DNA of 64,000 nucleotides, taken from NCBI GenBank assembly GCA_029252045.1, contig JAQXCD010000062.1:37026-101025 (forward strand). The letters are read 5' to 3'. Both the position numbers and the translations under genes were made by a program. The notes under the pieces are model-generated. The model did no database searches. It was not told where the DNA came from and worked only from the letters and a program-made list of their open reading frames with translations. Shown here piece by piece: positions 1 through 9,631 of this stretch. The stretch comes from Sulfitobacter sp. (GTDB taxonomy: Bacteria; Pseudomonadota; Alphaproteobacteria; Rhodobacterales; Rhodobacteraceae). Each line of letters starts with the position of its first letter. Positions within the stretch are counted from its first letter, which is position 1.

Positions 1-563
1 CGCAGCATTGAGCCAACCCAGACGTTGCAGGTGCGCAAAATGTGGAATTTCCCTTTTGCCGGATAGAAGGCATCGGTTTGGGTGAAGCCACCGCGCAATA
101 TAGGGGATTGCCCGTCAAAGCTGTTTCTAATTTCAGTAAGAAAGCGATCATATTGCGCATCCGACATCGTGATCTTACGCAGGCCATGATCGGGGTATAG
201 CGCGCCGGTAACATCCATGTGGACCACACTGGTATCGCCAAAGGCAGCGCGCCAGATGGCTTTGCCTGTCAGGTCATTATAGCCGCCGATGGTGGTGTAG
301 AATGTCTCAGTACCCCAGCCGATAATGAGGTGTTCCGCATTCTCTTCGTTAAAGGGCGCATAGGCGATCGTAGAAAAGGCAGCGAGGGTTCGCTGATCAA
401 GCGGCAGGACAAAATCGTAGTGAATTGGACCTTTTGCCAAATAGATGACTTGGGTCCGTTGTCCGGTGTCGGGTTGTAAAGAGTTAGAAAGGATACCACC
501 CAGCACCGCCGCACCGATGTAGATCAGCGGGATCAGACAGAGGAGAGCGAAAAGCCGCCTCAG
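1..563 (-). CDS. DUF2459 (TIGR02117-like) membrane-anchored protein, partial at left edge
   Basis: This reading frame runs off the left edge, so the C-terminus is missing; about 187 codons are present. The protein opens with Arg-Arg and a hydrophobic stretch ([20 protein letters not shown]), one N-terminal membrane anchor. The body carries stretches typical of DUF2459, such as HYDFVLPLD near residue 53 and [12 protein letters not shown] near residue 82. The family has no proven function. No ATG is available: an in-frame TAA lies two codons upstream, and the first GTG is codon 20, inside the anchor. I therefore place the start at CTG (561-563), preceded by GAGG at about 7 nt and overlapping the previous stop as CTGA. 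The family call is fairly sure; the start is inferred. Confidence 0.7.
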   Translation of the reverse strand, partial: MRRLFALLCLIPLIYIGAAVLGGILSNSLQPDTGQRTQVIYLAKGPIHYDFVLPLDQRTLAAFSTIAYAPFNEENAEHLIIGWGTETFYTTIGGYNDLTGKAIWRAAFGDTSVVHMDVTGALYPDHGLRKITMSDAQYDRFLTEIRNSFDGQSPILRGGFTQTDAFYPAKGKFHILRTCNVWVGSML

Positions 564-739
564 ACTTTACCCTCGAAATCCTCGTGGATGAATTTGCAGT
601 CGCAATAGCCGCATTCAACCCAGCCTTTGTCCGCTGGGATTTGTAGCCAGACGCGCGGGTGGCCGGATGCGCTTCCGCCGCCGTCACAGGCCACGCGGTT
701 TGTGTTGACGATGCGGGTTTCGGGTGCGTTCAATGTCAT
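560..739 (-). CDS. zinc-finger domain protein (zf-CHCC, NDUFS6-like)
   Basis: A 59-residue protein made almost entirely of a zf-CHCC domain. The visible zinc ligands are the Cys in VACDGGG, the His in GHPRVWL and the paired Cys of [10 protein letters not shown], matching the Cys-His-Cys-Cys pattern shared with the mitochondrial complex I accessory subunit NDUFS6. Stand-alone proteins of this size are common in Alphaproteobacteria; a link to complex I is a family-based guess. Start chosen at MTLNAPET because the domain begins soon after and upstream sequence is not conserved-looking. It is followed by the DUF2459 gene with a 4-nt overlap, so the two are probably co-translated. Confidence 0.85.
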   Translation of the reverse strand: MTLNAPETRIVNTNRVACDGGGSASGHPRVWLQIPADKGWVECGYCDCKFIHEDFEGKV

Positions 740-965
740 GTCAGGCCCTTCGAGCGTGGGGAATACCGTTTGCGTTGTTATGACCAATGCAGGTCGCGCG
801 GGCAAGGGGCAGGCAGCGGTTGCGGCGGGCACGGCGTCCGCGCAACAGTGTTTTTCCGCAAATATCCACCGATCAGGCGCCGCACGGGGATAAAGTGGTT
901 CACGTCAGGGCGGTGGATGGATACAAGGCGCATATATTCCTGTCCGTGCCGGAGCTATTGTGCCC

Positions 966-2483
966 ATGTCATCCCCTAAACCTGTTGTTTTGTGTATCCT
1001 TGACGGGTGGGGCATCGGTGCCACGCCCGAAGGCAACGCGCCCTTTCTGGCACACACGCCGAACATGGACCGGCTGATGGCAAATTGCCCCAATGCAACC
1101 CTGACCACCTTTGGTCCTGATGTGGGTCTGCCGCGCGGTCAGATGGGCAACTCCGAAGTGGGGCACACCAACATCGGCGCAGGCCGTGTGGTGGCGATGG
1201 ATCTGGGCCAGATTGATCTGGCGATTGAAGAGGGTAGCTTTGCCGTTCATCCGCCGATGCTGAACTTTATCGCCGCGATGAAAGCCTCGGGTGGCGCGGC
1301 GCATCTGATGGGCTTGGTGTCTGATGGCGGTGTTCACGGGCATATCGCGCATATGATTGCTGCCGTAAAGGCGTTGGATGCGGCAGGTGTGCCTGTGGTG
1401 ATCCATGCCTTGACGGACGGGCGCGATGTCGCCCCCCAATCGGTGCTGGCTGATTTGGCGCATCTTGAGAAATCACTGCCTGAAACAGTGCGTATTGTGA
1501 CCCTAACAGGACGTTATTACGCGATGGATCGGGATAACCGATGGGATCGGGTGGCGCTGGCGCACGCGGCAATCGCCAATGGCGATGGCGCTGAGGCGGA
1601 TAGTGCAAAAGCCGCGGTTGAGGCGTCTTATGCCGCAGAGGTAACCGATGAATTCATCAAACCCTGTGTGATTGGGGACTATTCAGGCGCCAAAGCGGGC
1701 GACGGTTTCTTTTGCCTCAACTTCCGCGCCGACCGCGCGCGCGAGATTATGGCGGCGCTGGCTGCCCCCGAATTTGACGGGTTTGACCGTGGCACGCGCA
1801 CCGATTGGGCCGCTGTAATGGGGATGGCTGAATATTCCAGTGCCCACAGTATCTACATGACCACAATGTACCCCAAACCGCAGCTCATCAACACGCTAGG
1901 TGCTTGGGTTGCGGCCAAAGGGCTGCGTCAGTTCCGGCTGGCCGAAACCGAGAAATATCCCCATGTCACCTTTTTCCTGAACGGTGGCGCAGAAGAGCCT
2001 GAGGTAGGCGAAGATCGCTTTATGCCGCTTTCGCCCAAGGTGGCCACCTATGACCTTCAGCCCGAGATGTCGTCGGCGCAAGTCACCGAGCAGTTCGTGA
2101 AAGCGATTGAAGCGCGTTATGATCTGATTGTAGTGAACTATGCCAACCCCGACATGGTGGGTCATACCGGTGATCTGGCGGCTGCAATTGCTGCCTGTGA
2201 GGCGGTGGATGCCGGATTTGGACATGTACTTAAGGCGCTGGAAGACGTAGGCGGCGCAATGATTGTCACCGCCGACCACGGCAATTGCGAGATGATGATT
2301 GACCCTGAAACAGGTGGCCCGCACACCGCGCATACACTTAACCCAGTGCCCGTGTTGGTTGTGGGTGGCCCCGACGGTGCGGCGATGCGTACCGGCAGGC
2401 TTGCTGATCTGGCCCCAACTGTCTTGTCGCTGATGGGGCTGGACCAACCGGCCGAGATGACCGGAGAGAGTCTGCTCACATGA
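966..2483 (+). CDS. gpmI: 2,3-bisphosphoglycerate-independent phosphoglycerate mutase
   Basis: Cytosolic glycolytic enzyme interconverting 3- and 2-phosphoglycerate with two Mn ions and a phosphoserine intermediate. The 505-residue length is normal for the family. LDGWG (residues 12-16) supplies the first metal ligand, and GNSEVGHTNIGAGR (61-74) contains the phosphorylated Ser63. TADHGNCE near the C-terminus is the alkaline-phosphatase-superfamily metal motif. A GTG two codons upstream (960) has a closer Shine-Dalgarno (GGAG, 5 nt) than the ATG at 966 (11 nt), so translation may start at 960. The stop overlaps the next gene as ATGA, placing gpmI first in an operon with two cell-wall genes. 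Confidence 0.97.
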   Translation: MSSPKPVVLCILDGWGIGATPEGNAPFLAHTPNMDRLMANCPNATLTTFGPDVGLPRGQMGNSEVGHTNIGAGRVVAMDLGQIDLAIEEGSFAVHPPMLNFIAAMKASGGAAHLMGLVSDGGVHGHIAHMIAAVKALDAAGVPVVIHALTDGRDVAPQSVLADLAHLEKSLPETVRIVTLTGRYYAMDRDNRWDRVALAHAAIANGDGAEADSAKAAVEASYAAEVTDEFIKPCVIGDYSGAKAGDGFFCLNFRADRAREIMAALAAPEFDGFDRGTRTDWAAVMGMAEYSSAHSIYMTTMYPKPQLINTLGAWVAAKGLRQFRLAETEKYPHVTFFLNGGAEEPEVGEDRFMPLSPKVATYDLQPEMSSAQVTEQFVKAIEARYDLIVVNYANPDMVGHTGDLAAAIAACEAVDAGFGHVLKALEDVGGAMIVTADHGNCEMMIDPETGGPHTAHTLNPVPVLVVGGPDGAAMRTGRLADLAPTVLSLMGLDQPAEMTGESLLT

Positions 2484-3607
2484 GCCTTCGCGCGGTCTTC
2501 CTTGTGTTGGCGATGGCCACCGCAGCCCAAGCGCAGGACAATGCAGCCGATCAGGCGCGTGCCGCAGTGGTTATGCTTGAAGAGGCGTTGGGACAACTGG
2601 ATGCGGCGGACGGCGCGCGCGACCGCGTACAGGCCCTGACCACAACCATTCAGGCGTTTGAGTCGGGTCTCGCCGCCATGCGCACAGGCCTGCGTCAGGC
2701 TGCCATCCGTGAGGCCCAGCTGAGCGCCAAGCTGGAGGCCCGCGACGGCGAAGTGGGTCAGTTGCTGGCGGTATTGCAAAGCATCGGGACAGAAAACCCG
2801 ACGGCGTTCCTGCACCCTGACGGCCCTACTGGTACAGCCCGCGCGGGCCTGTTGCTGGCCGAACTGACGCCAGCCCTGAACAAGCGTGCCGAACAGTTGC
2901 GCCGTGATCTGGAAGATGTGCAAACCCTACGCACCCTGCAAACCGACGCCGAAGCGCGCCTGCGCACCAGCCTCACCGCGGTTCAGGCCGCGCGTACAGC
3001 CCTCAATCAGGCCATGGCAGAGCGCACTGACCTACCCAAACGCTTTACCGAAGATCCGGTTTCGACCGCGATTCTCATCGCGTCAACCGAAACGCTGGAC
3101 GGTTTTGCCTCTGGTCTGTCACAGATTGTGACCAACGAAGACCTGAACGTAGAAACCCCGGTGAGCATCGAAGCACAAATTGGTGATTTGCCTCTGCCTG
3201 TGCAAAGCATCGTTTTGCGCCGCATGAACGAGCCTGACGCAGCAGGGATCGTCCGGCCCGGTATTTTACTGGCCACACGCCCTCGGGCTATTGTCACATC
3301 GCCGACGGCTGCTACCATCAGATATACGGGTCCCTTGCTGGACTTCGGTAACGTGATGATCCTTGAGCCCCGCGCAGACACATTATTTGTGCTTGCTGGA
3401 CTAGAGACGGTATATGGTGAAATTGGTCAGGTCATCGCCGCTGGAACGCCCATCGGACTGATGGGTGAGCGCGACGCAGGCGGAGAATTGTCAACAGATG
3501 GTGATGGCACTGGTGCTGCCCGCTCAGAAACGCTCTATATGGAAGTCAGACAAGATAACGTCCCACAGGATCCTGCATCCTGGTTCAGGACCGACAAGGA
3601 TGGATAA
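2480..3607 (+). CDS. EnvC-like murein hydrolase activator (M23/LytM, degenerate)
   Basis: Predicted periplasmic protein of 375 residues with a cleavable signal peptide (MSLRAVFLVLAMATAAQAQ). Residues about 20-190 are coiled-coil-like (repeated Ala, Leu, Glu, Arg), as in EnvC. The last 130 residues resemble a LytM fold (VMILEPRADTLFVLAGL, then TLYMEVRQDNVPQDPASWF), but the zinc-binding HxxxD and HxH motifs of active M23 peptidases are not visible. It is therefore probably an activator of an amidase, not a peptidase itself. It overlaps gpmI by 4 nt and is followed 4 nt later by ctpA; the EnvC-CtpA pairing is common in Alphaproteobacteria. Confidence 0.85.
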   Translation: MSLRAVFLVLAMATAAQAQDNAADQARAAVVMLEEALGQLDAADGARDRVQALTTTIQAFESGLAAMRTGLRQAAIREAQLSAKLEARDGEVGQLLAVLQSIGTENPTAFLHPDGPTGTARAGLLLAELTPALNKRAEQLRRDLEDVQTLRTLQTDAEARLRTSLTAVQAARTALNQAMAERTDLPKRFTEDPVSTAILIASTETLDGFASGLSQIVTNEDLNVETPVSIEAQIGDLPLPVQSIVLRRMNEPDAAGIVRPGILLATRPRAIVTSPTAATIRYTGPLLDFGNVMILEPRADTLFVLAGLETVYGEIGQVIAAGTPIGLMGERDAGGELSTDGDGTGAARSETLYMEVRQDNVPQDPASWFRTDKDG

Positions 3608-3611
3608 ATAA

Positions 3612-4949
3612 ATGAAGAAATTTTTGATGGCCGCTGCGGGTGGCACGGTCTTGGGTATCATTGCCACAACGCAGATTGCGGCGCCTCTGCTGGCTCAGGA
3701 AGCGGCGAAAACAAACAATGTCTACGAACAGCTGGATCTGTTTGGCGATATATTCGAGCGTATCCGCGCCCAATATGTCGAGGAAGTGGACAGCGCCGAC
3801 CTGATCGAGGCGGCGATCAACGGCATGTTGACCTCGCTTGATCCCCACTCCAGCTACCTGTCGCCAAAAGATGCTGCAAAAATGCGCGAGCAGACACGCG
3901 GTGAATTTGGTGGCTTGGGAATCGAAGTGACGCAAGAAGACGGCTTTGTAAAAGTCGTCTCGCCGATTGATGGCACACCAGCCGATGAGGCCGGTATCGA
4001 AGCGGGCGATTTCATCACACACGTCGATGGTGAGAGCCTGCTGGGTCTGGTGTTGGACGAAGCGGTGGAATTGATGCGCGGGCCTGTCGGCTCTGACATT
4101 GTGATCACCGTTGTGCGAGAAGGCGAGTCCGAGCCGTTTGACGTAACCATCACCCGCGATACGATCGAGCTGACAGTTGTCCGCTCGCGCACCGAAGGTG
4201 ACAGTGTTGTGCTGCGTCTAAGCACGTTCAACGACCAGACATACCCCAAGCTGGAAGAACAGCTGGCCGAGAAAGTGGCCGCAGCTGGTGGCATGGACAA
4301 GATCAACGGTTTTGTCATCGACTTGCGCAACAACCCCGGTGGTTTGCTGACACAGGCGATCAAAGTATCCGATGCCTTCCTTGATGAGGGCGAGATTGTC
4401 AGCACCCGCGGACGGGAAGCATCTGACGGCGAGCGGTTCAATGCAAAGCTGGGCGATCTGGCCGAGGGCAAACCGATTGTGGTGCTGATCAACGGCGGCT
4501 CTGCCTCGGCGTCCGAGATCGTTGCAGGCGCGTTGCAAGACCACCGTCGCGCCATTGTCATCGGCACCAAGAGCTTTGGTAAAGGTTCGGTCCAGACTGT
4601 GATGCCGCTGCGTTCCGAAGGGGCGATGCGTCTCACAACTGCACGGTATTACACGCCTTCGGGCCGCTCGATCCAGTCGCTGGGTGTGTCTCCTGACATC
4701 ATCGTGGCCCAGCCGCCGCGCCGGCCGGAAGGCGAAGAAGAGGCTGAAACATCTGTTCGCACTTCCCGCTCCGAAGCGGATCTGCGCGGTAGCCTGAATA
4801 ACGACAGCCTGACCGAAGACGAGATCAAGCAGATCGAAGCAGACCGCGAAAAGGCAGAGAAGGCAGCAGAGCTACGGGTCGAAGATTACCAGCTGGCTTA
4901 TGCTATCGACATTCTCAAAGGATTGTCCGCGCTGGCCCCTAAGAAGTAA
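3612..4949 (+). CDS. ctpA: S41 family carboxyl-terminal processing protease
   Basis: Periplasmic or membrane-anchored serine protease of 445 residues that trims C-termini of envelope proteins, in several bacteria including peptidoglycan hydrolases or their regulators. An N-terminal signal/anchor (residues 1-29) is followed by a PDZ domain (about 95-175, with the GGLGIEV carboxylate-binding loop). The S41 core follows: LRNNPGG (239-245), the nucleophile block SASASE (297-302) and the general base Lys324 in SFGKG. The C-terminal tail (about 370-430) is acidic and charged. The gene follows the EnvC-like gene by 4 nt and ends 21 nt before a strong terminator, so it closes the gpmI operon. Confidence 0.95.
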   Translation: MKKFLMAAAGGTVLGIIATTQIAAPLLAQEAAKTNNVYEQLDLFGDIFERIRAQYVEEVDSADLIEAAINGMLTSLDPHSSYLSPKDAAKMREQTRGEFGGLGIEVTQEDGFVKVVSPIDGTPADEAGIEAGDFITHVDGESLLGLVLDEAVELMRGPVGSDIVITVVREGESEPFDVTITRDTIELTVVRSRTEGDSVVLRLSTFNDQTYPKLEEQLAEKVAAAGGMDKINGFVIDLRNNPGGLLTQAIKVSDAFLDEGEIVSTRGREASDGERFNAKLGDLAEGKPIVVLINGGSASASEIVAGALQDHRRAIVIGTKSFGKGSVQTVMPLRSEGAMRLTTARYYTPSGRSIQSLGVSPDIIVAQPPRRPEGEEEAETSVRTSRSEADLRGSLNNDSLTEDEIKQIEADREKAEKAAELRVEDYQLAYAIDILKGLSALAPKK

Positions 4950-4970
4950 GCCCATCACAACAACAAATGC

Positions 4971-5003
4971 GAAAGGCCGCCCCATGACAGGGCGGCCTTT
5001 TCG
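4971..5003 (+). terminator. Rho-independent terminator after ctpA
   Basis: Perfect 11-bp stem: AAAGGCCGCCC (4972-4982) pairs with GGGCGGCCTTT (4990-5000) around a 7-nt loop, ending in a short T run. It lies 22 nt past the ctpA stop and before a convergent gene, so it ends the gpmI-envC-ctpA transcript. The A-run on the other arm could also let it serve the opposite strand. Confidence 0.85.
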
Positions 5004-5054
5004 TATTCTGTCACTCTGCCCAAGCGGCTCACCGCCGCAGGGCCCTATTTTGAC

Positions 5055-5429
5055 TCAGCTTGTTTCAAGGCAATGGCGGCGGAACGCGCGTTTAAGCATA
5101 TCCAGCTCTGCGCGCAACAGATCAACCTCGACGCGCAGATCATCGTCCAAAACCTCACCTGCCATCAGCGTGATTGATGTGAGTTTGGTATCGGTTTCAG
5201 GATCGGTAACCAGCAAGGTTTGCATTCCGTCGGCAATCGCATCTTGCGGGATTGTTATACGGACGGCGTGGCCCGCCACCGGCTCAAGTGCGGACACATC
5301 GACGTCGGGCACCAGATTTCCTTGATGGGTGACCATCAATTTCGGAAGCGTACCGGCTGGCGCGCCCGATAGTTTTCCTTCCCAAACGCCTTGACGCATT
5401 TTGGTTTTGGTCAACACAAGCTTGCTCAT
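5055..5429 (-). CDS. conserved hypothetical protein
   Basis: A 124-residue protein without signal peptide or membrane segment. I do not recognise a named domain. The middle (residues 15-90) looks beta-rich, with alternating hydrophobic residues; the last 30 residues (RVEVDLLRAELDMLKRAFRR) would form an amphipathic helix that could dimerise. Start taken at the second of two adjacent ATGs, because GGAGG lies 5 nt upstream of it and only 2 nt from the first. It sits 40 nt downstream of the DUF6478 gene in the same direction, so they probably share a transcript. Confidence 0.7.
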   Translation of the reverse strand: MSKLVLTKTKMRQGVWEGKLSGAPAGTLPKLMVTHQGNLVPDVDVSALEPVAGHAVRITIPQDAIADGMQTLLVTDPETDTKLTSITLMAGEVLDDDLRVEVDLLRAELDMLKRAFRRHCLETS

Positions 5430-5469
5430 CATATCCTCCGCAGTCCGGCATGGGGACCAAAATCTGTCG

Positions 5470-6246
5470 TTAAATCTGGGCCCGTGGGCGACGCGAAAAC
5501 GTGAGATCGCGCAGCACAATCTGGTTCATCTCTGGCCCTTCAAAGATCAGGTCGATCCATGCGCCTTCGACCCGGCGTTCATTCAAGCTGGAGTAGGCAA
5601 GATCAAATTCCACCATGGTCTGGTCTTGGGTCAGATCAATTTCACGCACAATTTGTTCCGTATTAGGCCCGTTTTTGATGTTGAGGCGGGCAAAAATCTC
5701 GATCTTCTTTTCCAGCTCCACAATCATATCCATACGGATCAAATGTGTGCGTTTCAGTCCTTCGACCCCACCAGCAGGTAGGTCGACAACCAGTGACAGT
5801 AACGAACCATCAAAACGGAAAACATCCATGCTTAGCCCGTAAGGGGCCAGATCCGCTTCGCGCATGTTACGCAACTGGCGCAAGGTCAGCTCGGAGTATT
5901 CGCAATCGTGAAACAGCGTGACCTCGTTACCCAGCATCGCGCGGGTTTGTACGGCTGACAGGCCCGGGTTGGGCAGCGGGCCGCGCCATAGTTCCGGCCG
6001 CCACGCCCAATCGGCGTTATGTGGTTTGGGCAAGCTGGTAGAGCCCTCCAGCGGAAGCGCCAACCGTTCATCAGCGATGTGAATCAACTGGTCCAGATGC
6101 GCCTTCAACTGGCGCGCGCGCAGGCGTTGGCGCCGCAGTCCGTTCAGGTCAGCAGATCGCGCCAAGCGCGCATTCCGCGCCCATTTTGCAATTGTCCGGC
6201 CATAAAAAGCCGTATCAAAAAGAGTGCCGCCAAGTTTGGCCATCAT
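5470..6246 (-). CDS. DUF6478 family protein
   Basis: A 258-residue protein of a family I associate with Rhodobacterales, without known activity. The N-terminal 60 residues are rich in Arg/Lys/Leu and helical (RRQRLRARQLKAHLDQLI). A central segment has LPKPHNADWAWRPELWRGPL, and the C-terminal half alternates hydrophobic residues as in a beta-sandwich. There is no signal peptide or membrane span. Two in-frame ATGs are adjacent; AAGG lies 5 nt before the first. It is the upstream partner of the 124-residue hypothetical protein. Confidence 0.75.
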   Translation of the reverse strand: MMAKLGGTLFDTAFYGRTIAKWARNARLARSADLNGLRRQRLRARQLKAHLDQLIHIADERLALPLEGSTSLPKPHNADWAWRPELWRGPLPNPGLSAVQTRAMLGNEVTLFHDCEYSELTLRQLRNMREADLAPYGLSMDVFRFDGSLLSLVVDLPAGGVEGLKRTHLIRMDMIVELEKKIEIFARLNIKNGPNTEQIVREIDLTQDQTMVEFDLAYSSLNERRVEGAWIDLIFEGPEMNQIVLRDLTFSRRPRAQI

Positions 6247-6364
6247 TACTGCCTTGCTGCTCTATGCATTGCTTGTGACGCATATCAGTGTCTGTTTTCT
6301 AAAGACCTGCGCATTTTGGTAAAGATGCCACGCTTGTGCAGTGTCGTGCAAGCGTCGTGATGTC

Positions 6365-6970
6365 TCAACCCGCTTTCGTCTTGCCTGTGGTCCGCTGGAT
6401 CATTTCCCGCAGCAAATCGGCACCTTCGTCCGAAACAGCACGGCGGTCCTGCGGGCCATATAGAGCCGCCCCCATTGTATAGCCGCCGACCCGTGAAATA
6501 GAGCGCCAGTGATAGGGGGACAGATCAGGGGCCGGCGGTTTGCCTGTTGTTTTAAACACCACGCTCTGCCCATGTCTGCTGATGCTTTGGGGCTGGCCTA
6601 GCCCGGAGGCTGTTGTGATCTCTTGTGCGGTTGGCACTGGCGTGCCTTTGCCGCCGCGTGTGAAACTCACCGACAGCACGCCAACCGGCGCGCCAGAGCC
6701 ACCAGTGGGGGCACCCAATGCGTCGCAGCGCGCCATCAAGGCAAAATTCTCGCTCAGGCTTTCGGGGTCAATGCAGTAGCCGGAAGGCGGAACCAGAGTC
6801 ACCTTTCCTCGCATCATCAACGCTTGCCGCAGTGGGACAATCGGCAATGCAGCATCCGTGGGAGGGGCAAGCCCCGCCAGTAGCGCGCTGCCCGTTCCTG
6901 CGGCATCGCAAGCGCCCAGCATTGTAACAATGCCGAGCGCTGCAAGTGGCTTAGAGGTCCATGTAATCAT
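6365..6970 (-). CDS. predicted lipoprotein of unknown function
   Basis: A 201-residue exported protein with a signal ending in the lipobox LGAC, so Cys21 would be lipidated and the protein membrane-anchored. The body holds [22 protein letters not shown], and near the C-terminus [20 protein letters not shown] recognise no catalytic motif. The start ATG (6968-6970) lies inside the last codons of ilvD, a 20-nt overlap, so translation is probably coupled to ilvD. An earlier in-frame ATG at 6988 would spoil the signal peptide. A role next to ilvD is not evident from sequence. Confidence 0.75.
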   Translation of the reverse strand: MITWTSKPLAALGIVTMLGACDAAGTGSALLAGLAPPTDAALPIVPLRQALMMRGKVTLVPPSGYCIDPESLSENFALMARCDALGAPTGGSGAPVGVLSVSFTRGGKGTPVPTAQEITTASGLGQPQSISRHGQSVVFKTTGKPPAPDLSPYHWRSISRVGGYTMGAALYGPQDRRAVSDEGADLLREMIQRTTGKTKAG

Positions 6971-8717
6971 GGCGCTCGACTTTGGCACCGGGATGCGTGA
7001 CGGCGCCCAGATAGGTCGGGCCTACCAGCTGCGCATATTTCCAGAGGGCACCAGATGCGTAAAGCGTCTCGCGCGGGCCGGTCCATGCGGCTCTGCGCGT
7101 GGCAAACTCTTCATCCGTCAAATCAACCGAGATGGAGCCGGTAATAGCGTTCAGCGTGATCATATCCCCGTTCTTCAGCAGACCAATCGGGCCGCCCAAT
7201 GCGGCTTCTGGCCCAACGTGACCTACGCAGAAACCGCGTGTCGCACCCGAGAAGCGGCCGTCGGTGATCAGCGCGACCTTCTTGCCCATGCCCTGACCGG
7301 ACAGGGCTGCCGTGGTTGCCAGCATTTCACGCATGCCGGGACCACCGCGCGGGCCTTCGTTGCGGATCACAAACACATCGCCTTCGGAATAGGTGCGGTT
7401 TTGTACAGCTTCAAACGCATCCTGTTCGCATTCAAACACCAGCGCGGGGCCGGTGAAGACAATATCTTCGTCGCTCATGCCGGCGATTTTTACGATGGCA
7501 CCTTCTGGCGCCAAGTTGCCTTTAAGGCCGACAACGCCGCCGGTTTTGCTGATCGGGTTGCTGATAGCGTGGATCACTTTGCCATCCGCTTCGCGCGCGA
7601 TCTTGTCCAGCTCTTCACCCATGGAATAGCCTGTGACGGTCATGCAGTCCTCATGGATCAGGCCTGCCTTGCGCAGTTCGCGCATAACAACCGGCACACC
7701 GCCGGCTTCATAAAGGTCCTTGGCTACATAAGCGCCGCCAGGCTTCATATCGACAAAGTGGGGCGTGTCGCGGAAGATGTCGCAGACGTCTTCAAGGAAG
7801 AAATCAATACCTGCTTCATGTGCCATAGCGGGCAGGTGCAGACCCGCGTTGGTGGAGCCGCCTGTGCAAGCCACGATGCGCGCCGCGTTCTCGAACGCCT
7901 GACGTGTGCAGATGTCGCGCGCACGGATGTTCTTCTCAATCAGGTTCATAACGGCCTTGCCGGAGGCGATGGCGTATTCATCGCGGCTCTCGTAGGGCGC
8001 TGGCGCACCGGACGAGTTGGGCAGCGCAAGGCCAATGGCTTCGGAGACGCAAGCCATGGTGTTGGCGGTGAACTGGCCGCCACATGCGCCCGCAGACGGG
8101 CAGGCTACACGCTCAAGCACGTCCAGCGCGGCTTCGGACATTGTGCCGCCCTGCCAGTTGCCGACAGCCTCGAACATGTCCTGCACGGTCAAATCACGGT
8201 CCGCAAATCCCGCAGGCACATCCGCGCCTTTGGGCGCTTTGCCCGGCAGGATGGAGCCGCCGTACATGAACACGGACGGCACGTTGAGGCGGATCATCGC
8301 CATCATCATGCCTGGCAGAGACTTGTCACAACCGGCCAGACCCACAATCGCGTCATAGCAGTGGCCGCGCATTGTCAGCTCGACCGTGTCGGCAATCGCC
8401 TCGCGCGATGCCAGCGAGGACCGCATGCCCTCATGGCCCATCGCAATGCCGTCTGTGACGGTGATGGTGGTAAACTCGCGGGGCGTGCCCTGCACGGCCT
8501 TAACGCCAATCTTGACCGACTGCGCTTGACGGTTCAGCGCAATGTTGCACGGTGCCGCTTCGTTCCAGCAGGTTGCAACGCCGACCAGCGGCTGATGGAT
8601 TTCCTCTTCGGTCATGCCCATGGCATAATAGTACGAGCGGTGCGGCGCGCGTGCCGGCCCTTCGGTCACATGGCGGCTGGGCAGTTTGGATTTGTCAAAA
8701 CGAGGGTTCTTGGTCAT
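6951..8717 (-). CDS. ilvD: dihydroxy-acid dehydratase
   Basis: Catalyses dehydration of 2,3-dihydroxy-isovalerate and 2,3-dihydroxy-3-methylvalerate, the penultimate shared step to valine, isoleucine and leucine precursors. The 588 residues match the family length. Diagnostic blocks are present: the Fe-S Cys motifs [11 protein letters not shown] and [11 protein letters not shown], another Cys in [10 protein letters not shown], and the C-terminal GRFSGATRG. The start at [10 protein letters not shown] has AGGAG about 9 nt upstream; an upstream in-frame extension is Arg/Cys-rich and unlike the family. A 632-codon frame on the opposite strand is only its shadow. Confidence 0.97.
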   Translation of the reverse strand: MTKNPRFDKSKLPSRHVTEGPARAPHRSYYYAMGMTEEEIHQPLVGVATCWNEAAPCNIALNRQAQSVKIGVKAVQGTPREFTTITVTDGIAMGHEGMRSSLASREAIADTVELTMRGHCYDAIVGLAGCDKSLPGMMMAMIRLNVPSVFMYGGSILPGKAPKGADVPAGFADRDLTVQDMFEAVGNWQGGTMSEAALDVLERVACPSAGACGGQFTANTMACVSEAIGLALPNSSGAPAPYESRDEYAIASGKAVMNLIEKNIRARDICTRQAFENAARIVACTGGSTNAGLHLPAMAHEAGIDFFLEDVCDIFRDTPHFVDMKPGGAYVAKDLYEAGGVPVVMRELRKAGLIHEDCMTVTGYSMGEELDKIAREADGKVIHAISNPISKTGGVVGLKGNLAPEGAIVKIAGMSDEDIVFTGPALVFECEQDAFEAVQNRTYSEGDVFVIRNEGPRGGPGMREMLATTAALSGQGMGKKVALITDGRFSGATRGFCVGHVGPEAALGGPIGLLKNGDMITLNAITGSISVDLTDEEFATRRAAWTGPRETLYASGALWKYAQLVGPTYLGAVTHPGAKVERHDYMDL

Positions 8718-8906
8718 CGTGCGGCGCTCCTGAAGAATTCTTTCACAACGGCATAATAGCGCAAGGGCGCTGCTGCAAGCATTTGCACCGCGTGACACCC
8801 TTTGACGCAGGCGGCTGGTGCGTTCGGGCAATGGTGGTTTCCCCTACTTAAGCTGAATGTGCGGCTTTGGTAGGGTCAGATTTGTAGTGAGAAGGGTGTC
8901 CCGATT

Positions 8907-9535
8907 ATGAGAAATTTTGCCAAACCGCTGTTTGCCTTTTGCCTTGCAGCAAGTGTTCTTGTGGGGTGTAGCGACGGCAATGGTGATTTCTTTTCAGGGC
9001 ATCAGGCAGGCACAAGTGACCCCAAGGCGATCTCGGATATCGGGGATGTTCGCATTCGGGTTGCGCGGGTCATTACCGCGCGAAATTTCAAGATACCCGA
9101 AACCTATGCGTTTCATTTTTCATGGACACCCGAAGCCTACGCCAAAAGACAAGCCGCAAAAGGCCTGGCCCCGCATCGGAGCAGGATTGGGCACGTTATG
9201 AGAGGTTTTTGCTGCAAACCGGAATGAAACAGAAGGCAGCGGCAAAAATGGTCAAATATCAACGCAAACAGGCGAATCGTACCAAGTTCAAACCTGTAAT
9301 TGGGAGCAACGGGCAGGTGGCGTTCTGCAACGATACATGGGGTGGAAAATACGGGTGCAGCATTGGCCTCGATCTCGGTAAAACGCAGCAACGGCGTCTT
9401 GCGCAATCGGTGCTGGACCAGACAGAGGCTGGGTGCAAGATCGGCACAATTGATCCAACGCAGTTGTCCGCCCTAAAACCAGGTATAAAATCAGCCAAGC
9501 TGAGTGTGGTGGCCACAATCGTCTGTTCAGGGTAA
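8907..9535 (+). pseudogene. lipoprotein gene interrupted by a likely one-base deletion
   Basis: Two overlapping frames look like halves of one gene. The first (8907-9227) encodes a lipoprotein start with lipobox LVGC and reads naturally up to PEAYAKRQAAKGLA, then becomes Arg/His/Cys-rich and stops. The second, in the next frame, reads naturally from PASEQDWARYERFLLQTG to the stop at 9535 and has four further Cys residues. Adding one base to the CCCC run at 9169-9172 joins them into a 209-residue secreted protein. It may be a true mutation, a phase-variable tract or a sequencing error. I recognise no family. Confidence 0.65.
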
Positions 9536-9631
9536 GGCGCGAGGCATTATGCCATGCCACATGGTACATCCGTTGTATTGCAAGGGGTTCGGCCCTAGGT
9601 TATGCGTATCTCCCCCGTATAAAGCCCGCCC

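Noticed and set aside
740..965. Possible small gene in the gap between the zinc-finger gene and gpmI
   Set aside because: Open frames here are Arg/Pro-rich with no ribosome site or motif; it is more likely a divergent promoter region.
6858..8756. 632-codon open frame on the plus strand
   Set aside because: It is exactly antisense to ilvD, has His/Arg/Ala-rich shadow composition and no recognisable domain or ribosome site.
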